Part shown: piece after piece, positions 23,233 through 32,403 of the stretch
Position numbering within the stretch: position 1 is the stretch's first letter
How the letters are laid out: each line of letters begins with the position of its first letter
Assembly: GCA_016795485.1 (NCBI GenBank)
Contig: JAEUHM010000009.1
Location: forward strand, 62,001-126,000
Direction of reading: 5' to 3'
DNA: 64,000 bases
From: Verrucomicrobiaceae bacterium
GTDB taxonomy: Bacteria; Verrucomicrobiota; Verrucomicrobiia; Verrucomicrobiales; Verrucomicrobiaceae
Made by a program: the position numbers and the translations under genes
Notes under the pieces: model-generated
Databases searched by the model: none
The model's input: the letters and a program-made list of their open reading frames with translations, nothing else
Told to the model about the DNA's origin: nothing

Positions 23233-24669
23233 TCACTTTCCTGGGGGTTTGCTCACGGTGAGCCAGGGGTGGACGTCGGTGGTGAGGAGGAGGGGTCCGC
23301 GGGGCTCGGTGAAGGGCACTATATAAGAGGCGGTGGTGCTGAGGGCGGGGTCTGGGGCCTGGGTGGTGAGTTTGAGCCGGATGGGTTGCTGACTGACGGG
23401 GGCGGTGGGGTCAGCTTTGAGCTTGAGGGTGACGTCTGCGCTTTTGGGGGGGACTTGGAGGGGCTCTTGGGTGACTCCGGGGGGGAGGGCTTCTGCGGTG
23501 AGGGTGAGGGGGTGCTTGAGGGTGCCTTTGACGGTGACTTTGAGCTTGAGGTCGAGGGTTTTGCCGGGCTCTAGGTGGTAGCTGTGGGTGTCTAGGTGGG
23601 CGGTGACTTGGGGGGCGGTGGGGGTGAGGGTGAGCTGGTAGTGGTGGCTGGGGCTGCCGGCTGAGAAGCGGTCGGTGAGGATGAGTTTGTAGTCTCCGTC
23701 TGCGGGGGCGGTGAGCTTGAGCTCGGGATCGAGGTTTTCTTCGGCTCCGTCGTCTGCGGTTTGGAGGGTTTTGCCCTTGGGGTCTTCGGCGCGGAGGACT
23801 GCGTCTAGGAGGCTGCCGGTGGTGCTGGCGCGGACGGTGGCGGTGAGTTCCTGGCCTTTCTTTAGGGTGCAGAGGAAGGTGTCTGCCTGGCCTGGGTGGG
23901 CGATGGTGCCGTGTACGGTGTCTGGGAGGGTGAGGTGCTTGCGCTCTTGTACCTCGGTGCGGTTGGGCTGGGTGGTGACTTGGAGGCGATAAATGTGGGC
24001 GGGGCTGCCTTTGAGGGAGACGTCGGCTGCGGGTGGGTGGGCGAAGGCCATGACTTGGACGTAGAGCCGCGCGTCTGCGTTAGGGAGGTGGTCGAGCGCG
24101 GGGTCTAGGTTGTGGGAGTCGTGGGCGAGGGCGAGTTGGTTGCCTGTCTGGTCGAGGAGCCGGATGGCGGGGTCCATGGGTGAGCCGAGGGCATAGCCGT
24201 GGAGGCGGATCTGGAGGAGTTGGCCTTTTTTGGCGAGGATGGGATGGCTGTCGACATCGCCCGCTTTTTCTAACAGGCCGTTGATGACTGCATTGGCCGC
24301 TGGGACTTGTTTGGAGTCTGCGGGTTTGTCGTTAGGCTCGGCTTCGGTGAGTTCTGGGAGCTTGCCAATGACGAAGATGCGTGGCGGGGAGCTGCCTTCT
24401 GGGTGCTGGAGGCGGACGAGACAGGGGCCGAGGGGTGTGTCTGGGGGGATGGTGAGCTGAAACTCTTTTGGCTTGGCTGTGGGCTGGGCGGTGATGCCGG
24501 GCTGGCTGAACCAGGGGGTGACGGGGCTTTTTTCTAGCCCGGCTCCGGTGACTCTGATGGTGAGGGTGCTGCCGGCTTGGGCGCCTGCCGGATAGATGCT
24601 CTCAAATCCGGGTGGGGCGGCGTGGGCGAGGCTGGCGGCGGTGAGTGCGGCGAGGAAGCGGAGCTTCAC
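23233..24669 (-). CDS. Secreted PPC-domain protein
   Basis: 478 residues with a GTG start at 24669 that overlaps the stop of the upstream DUF1501 gene (GTGA), so the two are translationally coupled. A signal peptide is visible (FLAALTAASLAHA). The rest is beta-rich: an IPT-like opening (SIYPAGAQAGSTLTIRVTG), then segments of the pre-peptidase C-terminal (PPC) type (EPNDKPADSKQV; PADGDYKLILTDRF), ending in a beta-sandwich. PPC proteins of this kind commonly accompany DUF1501 proteins in Planctomycetes and Verrucomicrobia. No catalytic residues are recognisable; a role in extracellular binding is inferred. Confidence 0.82.
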   Translation of the reverse strand: MKLRFLAALTAASLAHAAPPGFESIYPAGAQAGSTLTIRVTGAGLEKSPVTPWFSQPGITAQPTAKPKEFQLTIPPDTPLGPCLVRLQHPEGSSPPRIFVIGKLPELTEAEPNDKPADSKQVPAANAVINGLLEKAGDVDSHPILAKKGQLLQIRLHGYALGSPMDPAIRLLDQTGNQLALAHDSHNLDPALDHLPNADARLYVQVMAFAHPPAADVSLKGSPAHIYRLQVTTQPNRTEVQERKHLTLPDTVHGTIAHPGQADTFLCTLKKGQELTATVRASTTGSLLDAVLRAEDPKGKTLQTADDGAEENLDPELKLTAPADGDYKLILTDRFSAGSPSHHYQLTLTPTAPQVTAHLDTHSYHLEPGKTLDLKLKVTVKGTLKHPLTLTAEALPPGVTQEPLQVPPKSADVTLKLKADPTAPVSQQPIRLKLTTQAPDPALSTTASYIVPFTEPRGPLLLTTDVHPWLTVSKPPGK

Positions 24670-25997
24670 GCAAAGAGTTCCTTGATCTGACGACCGCCGT
24701 TGATGAGTTGCACGGGGCGCCCGGTGTTGGTGTAGAGCATCTGGTGGGGGTCGATGCCGAGCTTGGTGTAAAGCGTGACGGCAAAGTCCTCCGGGGAGTA
24801 GACGTTCTCGCTGGCGTAGTAGCCTTTGGGGTCGGTAGCGCCTACGATGCCGCCACGGGGTACTCCGGTGCCTGCAAAGAGGACGTTCATGGCTCCTGGC
24901 CAGTGGTCGCGTCCGTTGTCTTTGTTGATCTTGGGTGTGCGACCGAACTCGCCAAGGGCAACGACGAGGGTGCTCTCTAGGAGGCCGCGGCGGTCGAGGT
25001 CGGTGATGAGGGCGGCCATGCCTTTGTCAAACTTCTGCATGAACTCGCCTTTGCAGGTCTTGAAGAGGTCGCGGTGGTGATCCCAGCCGCCGTAGTGGAT
25101 GGTGACGAAGGAGACGCCGACTTCGACGAGGCGACGTGCGAGGAGCATGCGCTGACCGAGGTCGTTGCGGCCGTACATTTCGCGGGTCTTGTCGTCCTCG
25201 CGTGAGATGTCGAAGGCGTCTTGAGCGGTGGGGGAGCCGATGAGATCGACGGCTTGGCCGTAGAAGGTGTCGAAGGCGACAGCGGGGTCTTCTGCGGCAC
25301 GGTCGTTGAGGCGCTTCATGCGGTCGAGGGCACGGCGGAGGTCACTGCGTGCTATGCCGCGGGCATCGGTGATGTCTTGGGGGAGGACGACGTCACGGAC
25401 TTTGAAGTTTTTGCTGTCTGGATTGCCGTCTGCCACGAAGGGGGCATGAGCGGCTCCGAGGAAGTTGGGGCCGCCGGACCGGGTGATGCTGGGCATGACC
25501 ATGTAGGCGGGGAGGCCACCCTGCACGCCGCGCTGATGGCTGACGACGGAGCCGAAGGAGGGATGAAAGGTGACGAAGGCTCCACAACCGACCGGGACGG
25601 GCGTGGGGGCTCCGGTCATCATGTAGTGGTTGCCACCGCCGTGATTGGGGTCCTTGTGCGCGATGCTGCGGACGATGGACATTTTGTCTGCGACCTTGGC
25701 TAAGTTTGGCACGCACTCGGAGAAGTGTACGCCGGGGACGGAGGTGGAGATGGGCTTGAACTGACCGCGCACTTCACTGGGGGCATCTGGCTTGGGATCA
25801 AACATCTCGTAATGAGAAGGTCCGCCATCGAGCCAGACGAGGATGCAGTTGACGGGGCGACTGAGGGAGCGGCCAGGGGCTGCCTCACGGGCTCTGAGCA
25901 TGTCAGTAAACCCGAGACCGCCACCGGCAGCGGTGAGGCCTAGTTTGAGGAAGTCGCGCCGGTGATGTCCGGCACAGTTGTGAGTGATGCGAGGCAC
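24666..25997 (-). CDS. DUF1501 protein (alkaline-phosphatase/sulfatase-like fold), Tat-exported
   Basis: 443 residues, GTG start at 25997. The twin-arginine leader HHRRDFLKLGLTAAGGG is clear. DUF1501 features: CILVWLDGGPSHYEMFD early on, HYGGWDHHRDLF in the middle, GEFGRTPKINKDNGRDHW near residue 350, the spacing of metal-binding Asp/His positions in the alkaline phosphatase superfamily. Substrate unknown. It forms a two-gene unit with the PPC gene; the DUF1549/DUF1553 cytochrome-like partner often found with DUF1501 is absent. It is divergent from the SBBP gene. Confidence 0.9.
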   Translation of the reverse strand: MPRITHNCAGHHRRDFLKLGLTAAGGGLGFTDMLRAREAAPGRSLSRPVNCILVWLDGGPSHYEMFDPKPDAPSEVRGQFKPISTSVPGVHFSECVPNLAKVADKMSIVRSIAHKDPNHGGGNHYMMTGAPTPVPVGCGAFVTFHPSFGSVVSHQRGVQGGLPAYMVMPSITRSGGPNFLGAAHAPFVADGNPDSKNFKVRDVVLPQDITDARGIARSDLRRALDRMKRLNDRAAEDPAVAFDTFYGQAVDLIGSPTAQDAFDISREDDKTREMYGRNDLGQRMLLARRLVEVGVSFVTIHYGGWDHHRDLFKTCKGEFMQKFDKGMAALITDLDRRGLLESTLVVALGEFGRTPKINKDNGRDHWPGAMNVLFAGTGVPRGGIVGATDPKGYYASENVYSPEDFAVTLYTKLGIDPHQMLYTNTGRPVQLINGGRQIKELFA

Positions 25998-26092
25998 GAT
26001 TTGAAGGAAGTGGGGGTGATGAACCTACGGCAGGTAGAAGGGGCTCTTTCACGGCAGAGGGACAGGTTGAGAGGTGCGGAGGAGGAGGGTGA

Positions 26093-26128
26093 GTATCCGA
26101 CCTTTGTCCTACTCCAGAGGTCCGATAC
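26093..26128. promoter_or_regulatory. Dyad symmetry between the divergent DUF1501 and SBBP genes
   Basis: GTATCCGACCT (26093-26103) and AGGTCCGATAC (26118-26128) are reverse complements except for the central C:C, with 14 nt between. It lies 35 bp before the SBBP start. It may be an operator for either gene or a transcript hairpin. No -10/-35 pair convincingly overlaps it. Confidence 0.35.
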
Positions 26129-26163
26129 CCGGAGTGTTTGACGTGGGTGAAGATGGCGGCGTC

Positions 26164-29010
26164 ATGAAGAAGATCCTTTCGTTAATCGTCACCTCAATGC
26201 TCCTCACGCCAGCGGCCCGCGCTGAGCGGAACTACATCGCCTGGTCTCAGGTGAATGCCGAACACTCCGGGAGTGCTAACCAGAGCTACTACCCCGTGGC
26301 AACGGTGGTGACGCCGCAGGGTCACACGGTGGTGACGGGCTATCAGGACAATCTGGTGAAGGATGTCTGGGTGACGGAGTGCTACGATGCGTTCACGGGA
26401 ACGCGTCGTTGGAGCAAGACGAATAGTTCGTCCACCGGGGAAGCACGGCCTGCATCCGTGACGACTGATCTCGTGGGGAATGTGTATGTGGGTGGCTACG
26501 TGGATGTGACTGGCCAGGGCTCTGACTATTGCCTGATCAAGTATGACGTGAATGGCGCGGAGGCATGGAAGCGGACCTACAACAACAGCGCGAAGGATGG
26601 CGAAGATAGAATCGTGGCGATCACCACGGACGGCTCCACAGGCGTGTATGTGACGGGGCACTCGATGGGGACAAGCAGTGAGGACTTCTACACGATGAAG
26701 TATGACCTTGCGGGCACGGTGCTGTGGGAGAAGCGCCACGCCACGAGCTACCAGGACAGGCCAGCAGCGATCTGCGTGGGTGAGAATGGCAACCCGGTGG
26801 TGGCAGGTAGGTCACGGATAGCGACGACGTTGTGCTACTGCGCGGTGACCTACGACGCTAACAATGGAACGCCGTCAACGCCACTGCACTATGACCTGAA
26901 TGACATCGATGAAGCAACGGACGTGAGGGCTGACTACTATGGCAACACGTACGTGACGGGCATCGTGAGAGATGGTGTGACGGCAGACTACATGGTGGTG
27001 ACGGTGAAGTTTAACAGCAGCGGCGGACAAGTTTGGGCAAAGGTGTTCGACCCTCCTGGTGGGAACGGAACCGCGCCTAACTATCGCCCACGTCTTGCCT
27101 TGGAGCAGGAGGGGGACCTCTACATGGCGTGCACGGCTAAGCTGGATGGCTTCAAGACGGTGTGCTCGCTGACCCGATACACCCCTGCGGGCGGTGTGGT
27201 GTTCAGCAAGACCAACGAACCTGCCAATGTGCCCACCGGGACGTTCATCACGGACCTCGTGCAGGACTTGGCGATGGATCACTCTGGAAACTTGATCACG
27301 GTGGGAGGCTGCTACTCCACAGCGACCGGGCAGGATGTGCTGGCGGTGAAGTTTAACCGCAACGACGGCGCGGTGATGTGGGAGCAACGCATCCGTGGTG
27401 CATCCACGAGTGGAGCAGACCGCGGAGTGGCAGTGGCGATCACCCCGGATGACCATGTGTCCATCGCGGCGTTTTTAGACCGAGGCGATACAAACAACTA
27501 CGACCAAATGGCGGTGATCCGTCTGAATAACCTGACGCTGAGCAAGGGAGACGCGGTCTACGGCGGTGGAGTGAAGCCAGGCGCAACGATCAACAGCTTG
27601 GGCACACCTTGCCTGAGGGATGGGGGAACCATCATCACGAAGGCCACTGTGAAGAGCGGATCGAGCGTGCTCAATGCTCTGGTAACCACTACGGGGGGCA
27701 ACCAAGTCATAGCGCTGCAAGGACAAGCGGTACCGAACATCGCGGGAGCCAAGTTTGCGACCTTCAGTGACCCTGTAGCCAACGGCTACAGCTACTTTGG
27801 CTCCGTCGTCACCCTGACGGGCACGCCGAGCGACCAGAGCACGGGATTGCTCACCAACATCGACGGATCGCTACAGGTGCTCCTGCAAACGGGCAAGCAG
27901 GTACCCGGCCTGCCGGCTGGCACCCAGGCGAGCAAGATCGTCAATGTAGCGCCCAACCTGGGCGCCCACGACATCCTTTTGACCCTGAAGGGCGCCGGGA
28001 TCACCAGCGCTAACAACCAAGCGCTGGTGCGCCTGACCAGCACGGGTGGATTGTGGAACTGCACGAGCATCTTCCGCACGGGTGAGACGGTAACGGTCAA
28101 CGGTAAGGCGAGTAACGTCACCGGCATCAGCATGTTCTCCCCACCGACAGCAGCCACCGGACACTCCCGCTACTCCGGCTTCTACTCCCGCACGACTTTC
28201 ATAGCCACCCTAGCAGATGGCCGCAAAGTAGTGGTCATGGTGAAAGCAGGCACGCGCTACTTCAACGCCGTTACGACAGGGGATGGCATCATCGCCGGCA
28301 CCAAGTGGAAATCTTTGACCTCCCCAGGAGTCACTGCCAAGGGGACCAACACCGTAGCTAAGTTCATCTTCAGCGGGATGCTGCAAACTGGCATCGGCGG
28401 TGTGTCCTCAGGCAACGATGGGGTGCTGGTGGTGTCCGAGAATGGATATAACGGCTTCGGAGTGCTTGCGCGTGAAGGCGATGCCGCTTCAGGGATCAAC
28501 GGTGCGAAGTTTGCCACACTCAGTGCGCCTGTTTCATCAGACATCGGCTATGCATTCAAAGCCACTCTGACAGGCAGTGGCATCAACTCCGGCAACAACA
28601 CCGGCATCTGGAGGGCAAGTGCCGCCGGGAACGCCAGCTTCCTCGCCCGCACAGGCGGGATCGCTCCCAATGCGCTGGGAGGTTCATCAAGCGCTCTGTT
28701 CAACAGCTTCAGCAACATCGCGTGGGCCGGAGCCGAGGCGGGACCGACCATCCGCGCGAGCTTGCGTGGCAGTGGCATCACCAGCGCTAACAACCAAGCG
28801 CTGTATGCTTTCGACAGCAAAGGCGTCATGCGTGAAGTGCTCCGCACGGGAGCGCAGTGGGGCACCCTGAAGGTGAAGAGCTTCACCGTGCTGAACTCAG
28901 TGGCCAAGGGAATGTGCAGCTCCCGGAGCTTCAATGAAGAAGGATTCATCACCGCGCTGGTCACTTTCACCAACTTGAGCCAGAGTGTCGTGAAGATTGC
29001 GATGCCGTAA
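26164..29010 (+). CDS. Secreted SBBP-type beta-propeller protein with C-terminal repeats
   Basis: 948 residues from ATG 26164, chosen for its signal peptide (KKILSLIVTSMLLTPAARA); the frame opens earlier at 26074 but gives only a basic, unlikely N-terminus. Residues ~30-470 contain SBBP-like beta-propeller repeats: GNVYVGGYV, STGVYVTGHSMG, GNTYVTGIVRDG and GNLITVGGCYS recur with KYD and KFN turns. From about residue 480 a different repeat begins: AGAKFATFSDPV and NGAKFATLSAPV, and GITSANNQAL twice. The two halves suggest an extracellular protein with one or more propellers. No anchor or sorting signal is obvious at the C-terminus. It is followed by three small membrane proteins on the same strand. 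Substrate or partner unknown. Confidence 0.82.
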   Translation: MKKILSLIVTSMLLTPAARAERNYIAWSQVNAEHSGSANQSYYPVATVVTPQGHTVVTGYQDNLVKDVWVTECYDAFTGTRRWSKTNSSSTGEARPASVTTDLVGNVYVGGYVDVTGQGSDYCLIKYDVNGAEAWKRTYNNSAKDGEDRIVAITTDGSTGVYVTGHSMGTSSEDFYTMKYDLAGTVLWEKRHATSYQDRPAAICVGENGNPVVAGRSRIATTLCYCAVTYDANNGTPSTPLHYDLNDIDEATDVRADYYGNTYVTGIVRDGVTADYMVVTVKFNSSGGQVWAKVFDPPGGNGTAPNYRPRLALEQEGDLYMACTAKLDGFKTVCSLTRYTPAGGVVFSKTNEPANVPTGTFITDLVQDLAMDHSGNLITVGGCYSTATGQDVLAVKFNRNDGAVMWEQRIRGASTSGADRGVAVAITPDDHVSIAAFLDRGDTNNYDQMAVIRLNNLTLSKGDAVYGGGVKPGATINSLGTPCLRDGGTIITKATVKSGSSVLNALVTTTGGNQVIALQGQAVPNIAGAKFATFSDPVANGYSYFGSVVTLTGTPSDQSTGLLTNIDGSLQVLLQTGKQVPGLPAGTQASKIVNVAPNLGAHDILLTLKGAGITSANNQALVRLTSTGGLWNCTSIFRTGETVTVNGKASNVTGISMFSPPTAATGHSRYSGFYSRTTFIATLADGRKVVVMVKAGTRYFNAVTTGDGIIAGTKWKSLTSPGVTAKGTNTVAKFIFSGMLQTGIGGVSSGNDGVLVVSENGYNGFGVLAREGDAASGINGAKFATLSAPVSSDIGYAFKATLTGSGINSGNNTGIWRASAAGNASFLARTGGIAPNALGGSSSALFNSFSNIAWAGAEAGPTIRASLRGSGITSANNQALYAFDSKGVMREVLRTGAQWGTLKVKSFTVLNSVAKGMCSSRSFNEEGFITALVTFTNLSQSVVKIAMP

Positions 29011-29052
29011 GCTCGTTTAACCAAACAAGACAGCAACTCACCCGCTCGAACG

Positions 29053-29607
29053 ATGAAAGCCAACTTACCTATCCCCAGCTTTAGCGCTCTTTATTGGAAA
29101 GAGGGCCTCCTCCGCGGCTGTGTGACGGCCATAGGCCTAGCAGTGATGATAGCGGTGGGCATCCCCTGGGCCAGCCAACCGCAGCCGGGCGTGCCGCCTT
29201 TGGAGAATGTCATCGAAATGCAGAAAATGGCCAAATGGGCACCTCTCCTGGGTGCGGTGATCGGCACGGTGGCTCTGCTGATCCTCGTGACGCGCTATCT
29301 CCGCATCCGCTCCATCCTCACGGATGGCATCATCGTGAAAGGCAAGGTGGACAAGATTGAAACTTATGAGCGCCGTACCGACAGCCGCACGGTGACCTCC
29401 ACACCAAGCTACTCCCGGAGCTACTGGGCCACGATGTCTTACAACGTGAATGGCACGCCTCACCAAGTGTGCCAGAAGCTGCCCTACTCCCCCAGCACGG
29501 ATGGCGCTCTGGAGGGCAAAGAGATCGAACTGGTGGTCCTAGAGTCCGCTCCAACCAAACCTTTGATCAAAAACGTCTATGCGGTGAGGCCCAGCATCCG
29601 CAAGTAG
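29053..29607 (+). CDS. DUF3592-like membrane protein
   Basis: 184 residues with two transmembrane helices (about 22-40 and 62-82) and a soluble domain after them. The segment IIVKGKVDKIETYERR and the later SRSYWATMSYNVNGTPHQV resemble the extracytoplasmic-type domain of DUF3592 proteins, which are small membrane proteins of unknown function. It starts 42 nt after the SBBP gene. Similarity to the 161-residue protein two genes on (30294) is visible, both by topology and by a TEGATAEGMIVSK / TDGIIVKGKVDK segment. Confidence 0.6.
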   Translation: MKANLPIPSFSALYWKEGLLRGCVTAIGLAVMIAVGIPWASQPQPGVPPLENVIEMQKMAKWAPLLGAVIGTVALLILVTRYLRIRSILTDGIIVKGKVDKIETYERRTDSRTVTSTPSYSRSYWATMSYNVNGTPHQVCQKLPYSPSTDGALEGKEIELVVLESAPTKPLIKNVYAVRPSIRK

Positions 29608-29691
29608 TGCCGAGAGCCGACCAAGAAGGCCGCAACGATCACTCACGTCCACTGAGATAGCCCGAACCACCATCAAACACCCTCAACGACC

Positions 29692-30297
29692 ATGGGTTCC
29701 TTTTCAGACTTCAGCCGCCAGGACTCCGACCCGAACACCAAGAAACAGACCAAGGCGCTCAACTTTGGCATGCAAATGATCGCCATCGGCGTTCTCCTGG
29801 GCGCGCTAGCGATCGCTACAGGAGTGGCTCCGGTTTCATGGATCAAGTTTGAGCGCAAGGGACACGACGTGCGAGCTCGTGTACAGTCCTGTGTGTTCTT
29901 CATCGTCCCGTATCACACCGTTTGGGTGGAAGCTGTGGAGAAGATTGATACCCGGATCAAAACGGGCAGCAACCAACGCCGAGCAGGCCGAGACATTCCT
30001 AACAAGAAGGCAGAAGATGTGGGCTACCTCATGATCGACGGGCCAAGTAGCAGCGCCGAAGTGCCAATAGCGCCGTCCGACCTCACTTCTGTGAAGGAGA
30101 AGTCGCTGAGATTCCTCGCCGATAAGCAAGCAACTGAGTTGGAGCTGTTTGTGGTCGCGAACTGGCTCTTCAGCTTGGTGTTCAGTGGCCTAGCCACCCT
30201 CTTCGGGCTCATCATCGCAGGGAGCTTTGTGGTTGGCCTCATCCAGTTGGCCAGAAGGAAGCTAAGCATCAACCGGAAGGCCGCTACTCGGAGATGA
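29692..30297 (+). CDS. Hypothetical two-helix membrane protein
   Basis: 201 residues: a transmembrane helix at about 27-47, a soluble domain (about 48-155), and a second helix near 158-185 followed by a basic tail (RRKLSINRKAATRR). The soluble part holds PYHTVWVEAVEKI and DVGYLMIDG. It may be a distant DUF3592-like relative, but I do not recognise it securely. Its stop overlaps the next ATG by 4 nt (ATGA), so it is coupled to the following gene. Confidence 0.6.
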   Translation: MGSFSDFSRQDSDPNTKKQTKALNFGMQMIAIGVLLGALAIATGVAPVSWIKFERKGHDVRARVQSCVFFIVPYHTVWVEAVEKIDTRIKTGSNQRRAGRDIPNKKAEDVGYLMIDGPSSSAEVPIAPSDLTSVKEKSLRFLADKQATELELFVVANWLFSLVFSGLATLFGLIIAGSFVVGLIQLARRKLSINRKAATRR

Positions 30298-30779
30298 AAC
30301 GACAGAACCGACCACCGAAGTCCGCCGGCAAGATCATCTTGGCGATCAGCATTATCTTCGCGTTGATGTCACTGGTGTTCGTGTTCGTCGGCATCGGACA
30401 GCTCAAACTGGAGCGGCGCTACGAGACGGAAGGAGCGACGGCAGAAGGGATGATCGTTTCCAAGCGAGTCGATGAGAAGCACAGCCTCGACCGCGAGACC
30501 AAACGCCCCGTGGTGACGCGGAGCTACTTCATGACGGTGAGGTTTCCATTGGAGAGGGGACACGAAGTAGAGGCCGAGACCTCCATCTCTCAAGAACGCT
30601 GGCAGACCGCCCAAGAGAACGCCTCCATCACCGTGCAATACCTCACGGCTGCACCCACCACGTGCCGTGAAGTCGGTGCCTCAGGGAAAGTCAAAGCCTA
30701 CGCCTTCACCACGCTAGGCGTAGTCGGTGTGTTCATAGGCTTGGGAGGCCTGGTGCGACACTTTTTGAAGAAGGACTAA
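30294..30779 (+). CDS. DUF3592-like membrane protein
   Basis: 161 residues, start overlapping the previous stop. Helices at about 11-34 and 136-156 bracket a soluble domain with TEGATAEGMIVSKRVDEK and TRSYFMTVRF, the DUF3592 pattern. Topologically it is the mirror of the two preceding genes, suggesting a family of paralogues or a membrane complex. It converges with the second DUF1501 gene. Function unknown. Confidence 0.65.
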   Translation: MKRQNRPPKSAGKIILAISIIFALMSLVFVFVGIGQLKLERRYETEGATAEGMIVSKRVDEKHSLDRETKRPVVTRSYFMTVRFPLERGHEVEAETSISQERWQTAQENASITVQYLTAAPTTCREVGASGKVKAYAFTTLGVVGVFIGLGGLVRHFLKKD

Positions 30780-30838
30780 CGGAGTGCACGGACGCTTGAT
30801 GCCCGGTTGACCGCCAAGTCACACAAGTCACTGGCGCA

Positions 30839-32257
30839 CTACGCCAGGAGCTTGTCTACCAGCTCGCCGTGGACGTTGGTCAATCTCATGTCCAGGCCTT
30901 GGAACTTCACGGCGAGCTTGGTGTGATCAAATCCAAGGAGGTGGAGAAGTGTGGCGTGAAGATCGTGCACATGGACGGGATCCTCCGTGACATTGAACCC
31001 AAACTCGTCGGTGGCACCGAGTGTAAGCCCTGGTTTCATGCCACCGCCCGCAAACCACATGCTAAAAGCGTTCGGATGGTGGTCACGACCATCATTTCCG
31101 CCCTGCACCATCGGTGTGCGTCCAAACTCACCACCCCAGATGACGAGAGTGTCCTCTAGCAGGCCGCGCTGCTTCAAGTCGCGCACCAACGCCGCACAGG
31201 ATTGGTCGGTTTGGCTGCACTGCTCCTTCAAGCCATTCTTCAGACCACCGTGGTGATCCCACGCTTCATGAAAGAGCTGCACAAACCGGACACCGCTCTC
31301 GATGAGCCTTCTGGCTAACAAACAGTTATTGGCAAAGGATGCCTCTCCCGGCTTGGCGCCATACATGTCGAGAATGTGTTTAGGCTCGCGGGAGATGTCC
31401 ATGAGCTCGGGTGCAGTTTTCTGCATCCTGTAGGCGAGCTCGAAGCTGTTGATGCGTGACGCGATCTCCGGGTCTCCTACTTCAGCTAAGCGCTCTTCGT
31501 TAAGCTGCTTGAGCACATCCAAAGTATCGCGCTGTGTCGCATCACTGATGCCTTTAGGGTTGCTCAGGAAGAGAACCGGGTCCCCTGCACTGCGGAATGG
31601 CACGCCCTGATAAACCGTGGGCAAGAAGCCGCAGCCGAAGTTAGATAGCCCACCGCTGGGACCTTTTGCCCCGCTCTGCATCACCACATAGCCCGGCACA
31701 TTCTGGTTCTCCGTGCCGAGTCCATACACCGTCCACGCGCCGAAACTTGGTCTCCCGAAGATCTGCGAGCCAGTGCTCATCAGGATCTGTCCCGGAGCAT
31801 GGTTAAACGCATCGGTCTTCATCGACTTCACGATGGTGAGGTCATCTGCCACCGCACCGAGATGCGGAAGCAACTCGCCCATCTCCGCACCGCAGGCTCC
31901 ATACTTCTTGAACCCGTATTTGGGGCCAAGGAGCGTGCTGTTGGGATTGATGAAGGCCGCACGATAGCCTTTGAGCAAGTCTGCGGGTGGGAGCTTGCCA
32001 TCCCACTTGGTGAGTTCGGGCTTGTTGTCGAACAACTCCAAGTGACTCGGCGCACCACCCATGAACAAGTAGATGACGCGCTTAGCTTTGGCCGAATGAT
32101 GAGGGCGTTTAACGCCAAGCGGATCAGCCGGAGCAGACTGCATCATTGAAGTGGCCGCCAGTGAGGCCATCCCCACCCCGCACTCACGAAAAAACCACCG
32201 CCGCGTGCGGTAGAGTCCATATTCACGAAGAAGGTCAGCCTGGATGGTGGTTCTCAT
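30839..32257 (-). CDS. DUF1501 protein, second copy
   Basis: 472 residues from ATG 32257 (a TTG nine nt upstream is less likely). An N-terminal twin-arginine-like segment (TRRWFFRECGVGMASLAATS) is followed by the DUF1501 domain: VIYLFMGGAPSHLELFD, FHEAWDHHGGLKNG, and GEFGRTPMVQGGNDGRDHH. These correspond position by position to the copy at 24666-25997, but overall similarity is modest and this one lacks a PPC partner. Alkaline phosphatase/sulfatase-like fold; substrate unknown. It is divergent from proB with 146 bp between starts. No DUF1549/DUF1553 gene is adjacent. Confidence 0.9.
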   Translation of the reverse strand: MRTTIQADLLREYGLYRTRRWFFRECGVGMASLAATSMMQSAPADPLGVKRPHHSAKAKRVIYLFMGGAPSHLELFDNKPELTKWDGKLPPADLLKGYRAAFINPNSTLLGPKYGFKKYGACGAEMGELLPHLGAVADDLTIVKSMKTDAFNHAPGQILMSTGSQIFGRPSFGAWTVYGLGTENQNVPGYVVMQSGAKGPSGGLSNFGCGFLPTVYQGVPFRSAGDPVLFLSNPKGISDATQRDTLDVLKQLNEERLAEVGDPEIASRINSFELAYRMQKTAPELMDISREPKHILDMYGAKPGEASFANNCLLARRLIESGVRFVQLFHEAWDHHGGLKNGLKEQCSQTDQSCAALVRDLKQRGLLEDTLVIWGGEFGRTPMVQGGNDGRDHHPNAFSMWFAGGGMKPGLTLGATDEFGFNVTEDPVHVHDLHATLLHLLGFDHTKLAVKFQGLDMRLTNVHGELVDKLLA

Positions 32258-32403
32258 GTCGTGCAAACAACGTCGGCAAGATCATGGTCCTCAATGGAGA
32301 ATCTTGCACAACCAGCCGTGAAATCCTATCAAACGCAGAGGCAAAAGGAAGAGACACCGGTTGCGCCGCCTGGGTCCAAAGGCATATTTGCCGCCCATTT
32401 TTC

